Program-made: the position numbers and the translations under genes
Source: Phoenix dactylifera
Lineage: Eukaryota; Streptophyta; Magnoliopsida; Arecales; Arecaceae
Length of the DNA stretch: 64,000 nt
Assembly (NCBI RefSeq): GCF_009389715.1
Contig: NW_024067996.1
Location: 62,001 to 126,000, forward strand
Direction of reading: 5' to 3'
The notes under the pieces: generated by a model
The model's input: the letters and a program-made list of their open reading frames with translations, nothing else
Database searches by the model: none
What the model was told of the DNA's origin: nothing
Part shown: positions 10,496 to 22,068 of the stretch, in pieces
Layout: the number at the start of each line of letters is the position of its first letter
How positions within the stretch are numbered: the stretch's first letter is position 1

Positions 10496-13400
10496 ACACA
10501 ATTGCGTAGCTTTGTATGACATAAAAAATTATATACATATCATTTCTCAGATTTCATGAAGTCTTAGATGCAAAGATTTCAGAAAAGAAAGAGATGTTGG
10601 AGAAGAAGAAAGAGACTCAAAGGGAGAAGAAAGACCTCTTAGATAGAATAAACTGCTTGATAAGAAAAAGGATAGATAAAGAAGCTTGATAAGGAAGAAA
10701 AAGGATGCGGTCTCTCTTGGCGCATGCAATTTTTTTTTTTTAATTATAAGAGAGTAGTCCTATCTCTATTTAACTTTTAATTATTTTTTTTAAGATATGC
10801 ACTAGAAAAAAAATATGGCAGAATAGAAGTTCTGCCCTATATAATATTCTACGGTGAGAGCTCCATATGATTTTTGTTCTTGTCAGGCACCAGCTGCCAT
10901 CAGATATATTATGATTACTATAGTCATATGAGAAGCCACAACGACAACACATAACATCAACAGTCTGTTTTTTTACCTAATGTAAGGGAAGACAATCCAC
11001 CCAGTTTTTTATTAGAGATCAAAATTTACAAATAACTCCCCAATACGACAATATGAGAGGAGGAGAGGGACAGATTTGTTTAGATATCACTAAAGGAGTC
11101 ATAGCAGCCTAAACAAAGAAAACAAAAAGATGAGTACAGAACATAGATTGGATCAATGGTAATATTGCTTAGAGGTCTGTATTCTTTCACCAGCAGTTTT
11201 TGGGTGACTTTAAACAATCCGACTACTGCAACAGATCAATAATTCATCTTTTCTCCCATTAAATCAGCATCACTGAGGGATGAAGAACAACTTTCTACAG
11301 CTCAAGTTTACAGTAAGAGCAGCTAAAAAATCTGGGATTTAGATGCTGCTGAGCAGAACCACAATTCTTCTACTAGTAATATTATGCCCTAGAAAATAAT
11401 TAACGTACACTTTGCGACTGCAGGACAGCCTATATCCATTCCTTCAGAAGCGCAGCTGAGGCTTCAAGTGATCAGAAAGCAGAGACCGAATACGGTAAGT
11501 ATGATGTATTTAGACCCCAATCAATACAGCCACCAGAATTCCACGGAGTTTCTCCTACTTAGAGTAGAGCTGGTGCTGTTCTAATATTAGTCGAGGTTGA
11601 AGCAAAACCGGGTAAATATTTCTGATGACAAAGCAGAGACCAGCCATCAAATGAGTTAATTCCTTCATCAATATTCACGATATAGAGAATATGTCAAGAA
11701 CAAGATATTACTAATTTTTGAAAATAAAATGAACCGTTGAATTCTTTCTGTATCATTTTTTTTTAAATGGAAATGATTTGTTGGTGAACGAAATCCAAGT
11801 GAAAAACGAGAACCTTTCACTGGTTTGGTATGCACTCAGAAATTATCTCTATATGTCTAGCATTTCAATTTTTTTCTCCTTGTTCTATTATTTATGAATC
11901 CATTCCAGATTTTTTATGAATTATCTGCATTTTCCTAAAGTTTTTTCCTCTCGTAATATGCAATGCATCAAACTTGAGACTATGCTAGTATTGACGCTTC
12001 ATTTAAGGCTCAAGCCCATAAATATATCTTATTGATTATGGAACACTACTCCCCCACAAAAAAAAAGGATCAATGCTAGCTTGCCTTCCTTAAGCACAAG
12101 AACCCTAGCTCACCTAGGATGCCAACTTTGTCGGTCGATGACCTGAAAAAGGCCAAGACATGAGAATAATGCAACATTCTTCTCCAACTACGGGACGACC
12201 AAAGAGGTGGCTATCAGTGGTCCTCATGTCACTCCTTTCACCCGACATTGGTGTCGAAACAGCGAGCAGATAAAGACACCACAACCGCACACCTACAATT
12301 CCCATCGAGAGGAGAAGAAGAAAAGAGAGGCGATGAAATCCCTTACACGGAGCATAGATTAACCACCCATGAAAGAGAGGGGAAAAAATAATAAAAAGGT
12401 GGTGGAGAGAAGAAAACAAAGAGCACGTTCAGAGGCCGTAGTCACAGATGCCTGCCCTTGCGTAAGAAAGCCAAAGAAAAGGACCTCCAAAAGTATACAA
12501 CAAAATTGCTAGCATTGTAACCATCACATCCATGTACATGAGATGTTGGCCTTCAGCACCGGACCTCAGGCTTGGAGGGCTTCCATGGCCTTGGTTTGGA
12601 GATCAAGCACTTGGAAAAGATTGGTTTGGGGTCTCACCTTTTGGGCCAGTTCACTGAATGCTTGAAACGACGGGAACGGCTGAAGCCAGGCAATGCGGAG
12701 CCTCTGATGGCTACCGTTGAGAAGCTTGCAGGGCCATGCTGAAAAGAACAGAGGTAGTACTGTCCCGACATATTGTATGCCGTTGCACACTTGCGGTCGG
12801 TGTTCGTAGGCTTATATGTACTTCATTTTGTAGCACGTGAGCTAGCTGGAATTCACCGTTGTTCTGATGATCGTGTTTCTAAATATACATGGTAGAGAAA
12901 AACTTAGCGTCACCATGCATATTATAGCTTCCAGGAGATATTTCTGCGATATGTTATAAACGCGATATGTTAAAAACGCGTAGTGCAAAATATAATCTTT
13001 GCACATTCTTTGATCTCATTGTTATAGAAATAAAGCTTAGAAATACATTACTTGCTTCTAAGGAAGTAATTCGTGAGTTGTGGTTACGGTGTTTGGAGTT
13101 AGAACTAGAAATCATTAACATGAAATTAAAGTTTAGAAATACATTACTTGCTTCCAAGGAAGTAATTGGTAAGTTATGGTTACGATGTTTGGAGTTAGAA
13201 GTAGAAACCATTAACATGGAAATGGTATGAGCTTTCAGAGTGGTTTGATGCAAGATAGAAGGAGAAGGAAGAGAAGAGAAGACGGGAAGATGGAGGGCTC
13301 CAGCAAAGGGGCGGCGGGCCATCGGTGGCCGAGATGGGGAAGAGTTAGAGAGATAGAGGGAGGAGAGCACATCTCAAAATTGGGGATTTCCTTTTTTTTT

Positions 13401-14180
13401 CTCTCTCTTTTCTTATTTTTTTTCTTTCTTTGGTTTTTTTTTAGGTGTTGGTGTGGTAAGGCATGACGATAGTGATGATGGCAAAGGATCTGTGCGAGCG
13501 GTCCCATAGGGTGCTACGGCTACGATGATAAAGAAAAGAAGATGTTAATGATAGTGATAGTGGATTGAGATTTATTCTGATACTAACTGACATAGGACAA
13601 AAGGATAAGAAGAAAAAAAGGGGAAGAGAAGAGCAGGAGGAGAAGAGAAATAGAAGAAGAAGAAGAGAGAATAAGGCACAGGGAGAGAGAAAGGAGGAAT
13701 TTTCAATATTTTATAATTTTAATAAATCAAGTTGTGCTCTTAGTAATATAACTATGGGTTTATATAGAGAACCTATAACTCTAATAAGAGACTATATAAA
13801 AATTAAATACTAGAGACTGCACAAATTTTAATTCTAAGGCTTACAAAATTCTAGTTATAGAGTCCACATAAAAGTAAAATTTTCTAATTTTTATATTTAC
13901 GCTTGATAAAAGTATACCTAATTTTTTTTATTATTAGACAGTTCTCTATTATGATCAAAGTGGAAGCTCAATAACAAGAGTTCGGATCCTCTATGATGCA
14001 TTTTTTGCACCGTAGAGAGTTGTCTGTGATTGGATAGCCTCCATATTGCCTATATTTGAAAATTGGTGACTGTCGTGCACGTTAAAAATAGAGAGCTATA
14101 TATTATGGTCCAATCATAGTGGGTTAAGAGATAGGCAATAATCATCTTCTTTTCTTTTTTTGGTAAGTCGGCTGCTCACA
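10496..14180. other. Intergenic, no gene recognised
   Basis: AT-rich DNA with short, unrecognisable ORFs. It contains a two-copy 96-bp duplication (listed separately) and purine- or pyrimidine-rich tracts around 13240-13460 and 13600-13700. I see no element boundary or RNA gene. Confidence 0.55.
13039..13230 (+). repeat. 96-bp tandem duplication encoding a repeated 32-residue unit
   Basis: Two copies, starting at 13039 and 13135, are about 90 % identical by eye. The period is 96 bp, so a short plus-strand ORF (12967-13230, 87 aa) contains the same 32-residue segment twice, with core RNTLLASKEVI. Several differences between copies are silent or conservative, but two copies are too few to argue for selection. 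I do not recognise the sequence. Confidence 0.7.
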
Positions 14181-14189
14181 TTGCTCGCA

Positions 14190-14690
14190 TATGAGCATAG
14201 CTAGCTACATTACTATCAAGAACGCTACAGAAAACAGAAGCAACTGAAGACTGCTGACGCCATAAAAACTCGCTTGAATGCTGAGCAGTGAATGAGGTGA
14301 CCCAATCGACAGCCTGATTCGCCTCTGAAAGGACGTGCTTAACCTAGATGACCTGACACTCCTGTAACATCCGTCTCATGTCGCCCAAAAGTAGGTGCTC
14401 CATCCTCTCCCGACCTTCCACCTAGAGGCGATCAATCAAAACGGCTGAATCCCCCTCCAGAGTAATCCGATCAGCCATCAATACATATCTCGCATGGGAT
14501 AGACTCTCTCATGCAGCTCTGAGCTCTGCCCCAAATGCCGAGTCTCAAAGGAGCGGCATTCCCCCGCAACAACTAATCTGGCCCTATGGTTCCTAATCAC
14601 AAATGCCACCCCTGCCCAATCTCCACCAGCGGGCAGGCTTCCATCGAAATTCACCTTAAAATAGCCAGGAGGTGGGGGCTCCTAAGAGAC
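14190..14690 (-). pseudogene. LINE-type RNase H domain remnant
   Basis: On the minus strand the sequence encodes FKVNFDGSLPAGGDWAGVAF, then IRNHRARLVVAGE, the opening of a plant RNase H-like domain (RVT_3 type) often found at the end of plant L1 reverse transcriptases. After a frameshift the homology continues with MADRITLEGDSAVLIDRL, containing the second acidic motif, then a stop and further conserved sequence (VLSEANQAVDWVTSF) with another stop. At least one frameshift and two stops make it a fossil. Upstream reverse transcriptase sequence was not recognised. A host RNase H-like pseudogene is the alternative. Confidence 0.75.
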
Positions 14691-14699
14691 GAGAACAAA

Positions 14700-17600
14700 A
14701 GTCATCTATTTCCGAGATGAAAAATATGGTAGCTATCGAAGCATGCATGGATCCCTGTATCCAAAACATGTAGTGCATAGAATTCCTACTTCAATAACAA
14801 CCTTATAATAGATTATGGAGGGTGGGATCAAATACGCCACAATCAGACCTACTTATTGGATGAGCTAGGCCGAGTCTAAGATAGGTTCAGTCAAAAGCAT
14901 GACCAAAATTAGTCAGGCCTCAGCCAACTTGATCCAGCCTTCAGGCCTACTTCTCAAGCTCAAGCTTGGTAGCCTCGGATGTCCAACTAGGCCTCAAAAT
15001 TTTTAGACCGTGGGTTACAACCAAGCGAGGAGCTGAAGAAGTTGAAGGCCACAATTTGTTGACAAGAAGGAGAAGATAGAACTTCCAAAGAGGAGGATGG
15101 AAGGAATAGTGAAGGCGAAGAAGCCGGAGGCCATGGCTCATCACCGAGGAGGAGGATGAAAAACCGTCTGCCCCATCGCCTATGCCGAAGGGATTTCCAC
15201 CTCAAATTGAGAAATTGGAAGGGGGCAAGAGCATCGACCTTGAACTAGAGGATGCCGCTCCACAACGGCCATGGACCGCTGCCCTTGGATCAAGCACCAG
15301 GGCCAAACTAGTGGGTAGATGAGAAGAGGTGAGGAGTCGAGGAAAGGAGGCGCACGGTGGCTAAGGGTCGGGCCCTTCTTGTAATTAAGAAAAAAAAAGG
15401 GTTCAGGCCTATTCAATGTAAATCCAAAACCGACCCATTTAATAGGCGAGCTCAAATTTCAGGCCCGACCTAATCGGCAAAGCTTAAAAATCAGGCCCAG
15501 GCCTATCCAAAATGCTCTAAGCTCAGACGGTTCCCTACGATTTAAACAACTTTAGCCACAATCATTGATAGTCGGGACCACTAGACTAGTAGGAACGACA
15601 CACTTGACTACCACTACCAGATATTGACATAATTAATACTTGTTTTGGAGTGTAAGACCGGCAAAGCAAGGAAGTTGCCTGCTCTTGGTTTGATTAAACA
15701 AAAGCAACAAAGCCTAACTTGAGCTAGGCAAAAGAGTCGTGCGGGCTGGCATAAAATAATAATGAACAAAGTTGAAAGTTTCTACTAGCATCACGAAATT
15801 GCTCGGAAACGGAGCTTTCAAGTGGGCTTGGTTTAGTCAAAAAAAGCATCAAAACTCTTGATTTTTTGGGAACGGAGCTTTCAAGTAGCGATGCAACTTG
15901 CAGCGGTAGTCCAGCTCTATGATGCCTGGAAAGCCACCAAAGACTGCGAGTAGGGCTTCAAGTGTTCGAGGGACATGTGATATGGGATGGTAAACAGCTA
16001 TTAAAGGGAGATTTGTTTCTTGGACTATGGTTTTTAATAGAAAGTGGTTCTCTTGAATCTATCATCAGGTTAATTATATATTGCCCTCGAGCTGGATCGG
16101 CCCCTAAAGAGCGGGAGAACATACTTTCTTTAGGATTAGATTAGTATCTTTCATGTTACAATGGGTACGGGCATTGCGTTCCAATGTAGTGATTAGAGGA
16201 GACATTAAATTACTAAGCATTTGACATGTAGATTTTGGTAATTTAATAGGAGAATGTTCAACCAGTACGAAAAAAAAAAAGATTACTACCTTTGCGCGCG
16301 GCAAGATAAAATTGTCGGGTAGCGAGCATCACAGCATGAACTTCACGTGAACAGGCTTAGCCCGTTTCCAGCAGATCGTCTCTACGTTCGATAACGTCGC
16401 CATTTTCAGAGAGTTGTTTGTTTCCAGTTAAATACTCAGGTGGTCTTCTCCACCTTGAGTTGGGGGTGCTTCGATGCCCTCAAGAAAATGCATAGAGAGC
16501 ACGGACAAATGCATTTATATGTTTGGAAGCCATGAAGATTCCATATGCTTAATATACCAAAAAAAAAAAAAGAAACATGAAATGTACGTGCTTGTGAATT
16601 GAATGCATGTTCTTATCCTCTTTACGTATTCTTACGTAATATCTGTGTATACTAGTATATGGACTGTAGATAGAGAGATCTAGAGAAAGAGAGAGAGAGA
16701 GTATAGGGGTGAGGAAGTGGAGTGGAGTAATTGTTTAGTTGTGATGTGAGATGAGCAGTGCGAGGGATTTGAGTGGGTGGACGTAAACACTACCCTAGCT
16801 CTCCTTCCCATCTTTTAAAGAAATGACTTCAAATCTCAACTTGAAGGTAAACGGTCAACTCTTCTTGTGCGTATGGCTTCCACCCCACGCGTTCGCTCGG
16901 GCACATTCCCATACGAATCTCACTCAACATTCCAACCCCCACTTGGCTTGTTTCCCTGAATTGGTGCGCCCGTTTCCTATTTCCCCCCGCGAAGCAACGC
17001 TCTCCAGATTTTGAAATTGATGAAGCTAATCGACGCCGTTGGTTCCGCACGAGAATCGAGGCAGATCGGGGGATGCGCGGCGCGGTCAATGCTTCGTCCC
17101 CGGCACGAGCTACGAGGCCGGGGCCGTTTGAGCCGAATCACGTCTCGACGTCTGGGCGCCTCAGGTGGCTTCGGTGCCACGTTTCGCGTCCACGGCATCG
17201 GGCCGAGTGGGCCCCAAATCATGGTCGTGCTCGTGACGTCACGCCATGGGTGAACTTTCGGCGACGCCATATGGTTGCTATTTACACCCCATTTCTGCAA
17301 AATATTCGCCCTTCTGGTCCCTCTTCAATTCATCATCAAGCCGGATCAGGCTACCCGAGACTCTTTTTGATCATCTAATTTTGTCCGTGGACCAGCTATA
17401 CATATGTCTCCAAGAAGCTGTGGGAGCTAAATAAATGAACTCCCATTTCAGGTACTCTACTCCTTCGATCCTTCGTAGCCACAAAAATTGTTCTCATTGG
17501 TAGTACATGACGAATATATTAGCGAAGTATAGCTAGAGACATTTGAGCCTCTCTCTCTCTCTCTCTCTCTCTCTAAAAGAGATCAACTGCAAAAGCTGTG

Positions 17601-18797
17601 ATAACATAATTCTATTGCGTTTTTGTTTAGTATATATTGCATGATTTCATGATATCAATTATTGGTAGTGATACATTTTTCCCACTAGATGACCTTCGCC
17701 AATTAGCCAATAATGTAATGTTTGACGGATCTTTAATGCTGAGCTGCACCGATTTCATTACATGGTTATGAGCAAGCTCCACTGCAAAAGGAAAAGGAAA
17801 CTGCTTTCAGACTTTGAGCATGAATCTTTTTTCCAATTAATATTGTCAAATTCTATCATGATGTCCTATAAAAACTTTGCCTTTCTGCAAAACAGTGGAG
17901 CTTAACTTGTATCCAATGTGCACTCCACTTGCTCTTCAAACATAGCTTGATACTATGTAAGGAAATGTGCATATAAAACTTAGGGATAGACCAAAATCAC
18001 TCATCATAGTCTTTGTCCACTGGAATTGAACATTCCTTATAAATCATGCACCTCAAATCATCAAAATGGTTGGTTGTAAGTTAAGAGTCGCAGCACTCTT
18101 CGGGACAAAAATGATCATCCGAGTACATTACAATGATCTATGGTGTACGAAATTAGTCTTGTGATGAAGATGGGATGGCTTTCAGCATTAAAGGGTAAGG
18201 TAAAAAAGGAGTGGACGGTGGACACTTAGCCATGTCCACCATAGGGAGCAAAAAGGTGGATAGGCTTATCAGCCTTTTTGCCCCCCTTAAAGTTTATAAG
18301 AGAACCCTGACTCAACCACTTTTGGGACGCTTGCATTTTGTACAAGCCTTGTGATGCTCCATTACAATTACACCCTTGAATTTTATGGCTCATGCATGCA
18401 ATGTCAGGCCCACTCTTGCTTTGTTTGTTCTAGATTTATAATGGGAAATGGAAGGTAAAATTTCTTTCTTTGATCCACTCCCACATTTACCTATACATCT
18501 ATCATGAACACATGTGGTGTTGACCACATATAATTGAAGGCATCTACCAAAAGGTCTACACCTCATCAGTCCAACATGTTTTCCAAGCCTCAAGGATGCA
18601 ACATTTTGATATTTCCGGCAATTTACTGAAGCTATTCTGATTTTTCCTTCTCTTCCTCCTTTATTTTGTTTGCTTCCTGAAGATGATGCCTAAGGAGATA
18701 AAAATGCATCAATTGCAAACATAATTGGCACCACATAAATTTAAGGGAATCCCATGGCATTTTCATAGGACAGAGCACATGAGGTGCCTAGTCTAAA
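14700..18797. other. Intergenic, no supported gene
   Basis: Mostly AT-rich. A GC-richer island at about 17000-17260 has overlapping short ORFs on both strands without recognisable domains and contains the palindrome TGACGTCA at 17234-17241. A CT microsatellite follows at 17549. The island could be a promoter or first exon of an undetected gene, but I see no coding frame that supports one. Confidence 0.5.
17549..17574. repeat. (CT)n microsatellite
   Basis: Thirteen CT dinucleotides in a row, about 300 bp downstream of the GC-richer island. Confidence 0.95.
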
Positions 18798-18802
18798 GTG
18801 AG

Positions 18803-20574
18803 TGTTCGTCCTTTTCCTGTCTACCTAAAAATATGCTAGACAGATCGTTGTTAGAACCGACGAACAAAAGTTAAATTTAATTCTACTCTTACCTTCCTTA
18901 CTCGAAGAATAGTGGTTGTAAGAGGTCGATCCACAGGGAGGCGATTGGAGTTGCTTAAAAATTAGAACGTTCACTCGGATTTGGAATCGATTTTTGAATG
19001 ATAGAAGAAAAACATTATTTTGAGGTTGTTGAATAATTCTCTAGTTGAAACTAACTAAAAGACAGGTGCTTAGATTCGAAAAGCATTTATTTAATTAATC
19101 AAAGAAGAATTTTGGCATAAATTAAAATAGACAACACTAGGAAGATTGAAGCTTAGAATATAAATTTTATATATAAAAAAAAAGTTAAATATATTGCATC
19201 AAAGAAAAATTAAAAGATTGCATAATTTGAAGAACGTAGATTGAAAACAACAGAAATTACAACTTTAGCATGAATAAAACTAAAAATCCCAAAACACTTG
19301 CTCTCAAAATAAAACTCTTAATAAAACAAAAAAGAAAACTAAAAAAAAAAAACAAACAGAACATGCTCTGTTTTCAAAAGAGAAAACAGAGCATTTCTCT
19401 TCTTCTTCCCCAAACCGAACTCTCCTCCCGAGCCGACTCCTTCTTCTCCCCCTGGCTCTGTTTCTTGGCCTCCACCGAGCACACCATATTACTTCTCCTC
19501 CCCTCTTCTTATAGCCCCTTGGAGATGCGGTGGAGGCTGGATCAGTCGGGCAGATCGCGGAAGGGAGGCTGGAACTTGCTTCTTTGGGCCACGGATGCGG
19601 GATCGCCGGAAGGGGCGGGCTTCCTTCTTCGGGCGCTGCTGGGAGCTGAAGAGGAAGGTGGGGACGCGGGCTTCCTTCTTCGGTTGCTGGGAAGGATGCG
19701 GAATCACGGAAGAGCTGGGATCTTCCGTGATCGATGGGAGGAACGCACGGAGGGGCTGTGAGTCGGGCGTTGCTGGGATCACGGGCGAGCTGGCACGGAC
19801 GCTTGGATGCGAGGGAATCGCCGCGGGATCGTCGGGATTGGAAGCGGAAGAGGGGGCTAGGGCTTCCTTCTTCGGGTGCTGATGTGGGATCACGGAAGAG
19901 GGAAGTCGTCCGGGATCTTTGCTGGGATTTGGACGCCGCAGGCACGGTGGCTGGCACGCGGTGGGAGAAGCGCGGACGGCTGGAGCGGAAATGGTGCTGG
20001 GATTTCGGGAGGTGGATCCATGGGTGCAGAGGCGGAGGCTGCCGTGGGACCACCGCTAGCATCACGGGATGGAAGTTGATGCTTGGATCTGGGAGGGAAA
20101 ATGTTGGCGGCTTGATTTGGGAAGGAGCTGGGAGATACCAAGTTCCATTCAATTAGTCATATAGATAAAAAAATAGGGTGATATGAAATTTGGCTTGTGG
20201 ACGGACGGACTGAGTTCGTCACGGTTCATCTGTTCTGACTGGAGGTCTAGTGCAAGTCTTTCATGGGTCACCCAGCACCTTATAGTTATGGTATGGCCAA
20301 ATTAGATTTGCCCAAAATTATTTTCCAAAAACACAAAAGAAATGGACCCGATTCGGATCTGAATCTGACTCGGACCCGACTCGATCTTCAACCGGGTCGG
20401 ATCTGGGAAGGGATCCTTCTTTAGTCAAATTTGTACTCAATGTGCATTTTATCTCTAATTTATGAAAACCTGTGCCAAACCCAAATATAATATTAATCCA
20501 GTAAATTTATCATTATCGGTTAGCAATAATACTGATTTAGGTGACATATAGGTCGCACTTTTGTGCTCTCATCA
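18803..20574 (-). repeat. 3' LTR of the TR-GAG element
   Basis: 1,772 bp. AT-rich at both ends, with a GC-rich middle (about 19380-20150) that on the element's sense strand holds an open frame of 282 codons (20152 to 19304), rich in Pro and Ser. The phrase CTTCCTTCTTCGG recurs three times within it on the plus strand (about 19620, 19670, 19863), so the frame contains weak internal repeats. The region matches no protein I know. Confidence 0.95.
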
Positions 20575-20584
20575 CACCCCCCAA
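20575..20584 (-). other. Polypurine tract of the TR-GAG element
   Basis: Read on the minus strand, TTGGGGGGTG lies directly before the 3' LTR start TGATGAG. Its position and purine bias fit the second-strand primer. Confidence 0.8.
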
Positions 20585-22068
20585 CTAGCTTATTGCTAGT
20601 CTCTAGCAATTTAGTGCGAAAATGATAAAATAAGAGTGCAAAAGTGTAATTTATTATTAAAAAAAATAGTAAGATAAGTACTCATTTTCGTAGAGCATTA
20701 CGATTGCACTTAGCATGTGCAACAAGCCTTTAAACCCCTAGGTTACCCTAGTGGACGAGTGTTGTCTCGTGAGGGTTTGCAGTGAAGTTACCCACAAACT
20801 TCAATCCCAAAATAAAATTTATTTTATGAAATGAAAGTCTAATTTCAAGTACATAACTGATAAGAATTTCAAAAGCACACAAGGTTTTAATTACTAAGTA
20901 GCCCAAATTCTAGGTTAGTATGCAATTTAAGTTGAAGTCATTAAGTTTTCCATTAGGGAGTTGTAAAACTTATTTATACTTGAGTGCTCAGTGAAGTTTG
21001 GACCATGCACCAGCTAAGGTTTCGGATCTCCAAAATATCGCTAATATTAGTAGTTTCCAAGAATTGGTCGGACAAGACCTATTTGCTGATTCAAAATCAT
21101 CTTTTCTGCAGGATTTCGAGAGTTGTGGATGTTTACTTTAATACCTCATGGGCTTTATCTGTAATATTCCAGTTTACTCGAATTTTTACAACGACGGCTT
21201 TCACACTATTGTCTTTCTTAAGGCCAATATACATTTTTTTTATCATTTTTTTTTGTTTTTTTTTGTTTTTTTTTGTTTTTGTTTTTGTTTTTGTTTTTTT
21301 TTTTTCATTAAAGAGAAATGATAGTGTATATATTGTGCACTTTTACTCCTGTGATGATTCCTCCATGTAGCGAGCAATTAGTCGACAATTCTCATACCAG
21401 TTGGCATGAGGTGTCGGGCATCAAGACTCCCCTACGGACCTATGCTCAGGTTCCTCATCACAAGCCCGCTGACCTTTGACAATAGGTAGCCCTTTTCGAT
21501 GTACCTGACTAAATCCACCATTTTTTTTTTTTTGGATCAGAAAAAGATGGTTCATCAGGATTCGAGGTTGCTACCATATTCTCAACACAATGTCGAACCT
21601 ATACCTTAGAAAATGCAGGCCAGATGTGTTGTGAAATTCAAAGCACTAATTAGCTTACAACTCACTAAAAGGAACTTAATAAAAAGAACTCACTTTGCAC
21701 TACTTCCAACTAGTCATTGGGCTCTTAGATTTTATATACCTTGTGTGTTGTATATATATATATTTTTTTTCAAAAATTTTAACTAAAAACTTTTTTTTTC
21801 TCTTTATAAAATGCGTAAAAATACCCCCAAACCTAAATCTAACATTGTCCTCAATGTTAAAAAAAATTTAAAGCAGTAAGAGGACAGAGGAGAGGTTACC
21901 TGATATGGGTGGGTAAATTGAAAATTGGGACAAAATCCCCCAAACCTGCATGTTAGTAATTTATTAAAATTTTTTTTTTTTCAAAAATATTTACATGTTG
22001 GGTTGCCTCCCAAAGAGCGCTAAGGTTTATGTCTTCAGCCAGACAAAATGTAAATCTTCTTTTTTTTT
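20585..22068 (-). other. 3' untranslated region of the TR-GAG element
   Basis: About 1.5 kb after the gag-protease stop with no pol homology in any frame. About 30 nt downstream of the stop the sense strand carries GCGCTCTTTGGGAGGCAACC (about 22017-21998), a phrase I recall as recurrent after coding regions in Athila-type elements. It also holds several T-runs and a TTTTG repeat. Confidence 0.7.
21246..21305. repeat. T-rich TTTTG simple repeat
   Basis: Runs of T broken by single Gs, period 5-10, within the untranslated region of the TR-GAG element. Confidence 0.9.

Noticed and set aside
14830..15545. Possible hAT-like element with repeated AGGCCT and GGCCCGACC phrases
   Set aside because: Repeats at the two ends look similar, but I found no matching termini or target duplication.
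18245..18290. Short hairpin around GCAAAAAGG and CCTTTTTGC
   Set aside because: An 11-bp stem in AT-rich DNA with no microRNA-like arm length; likely chance.
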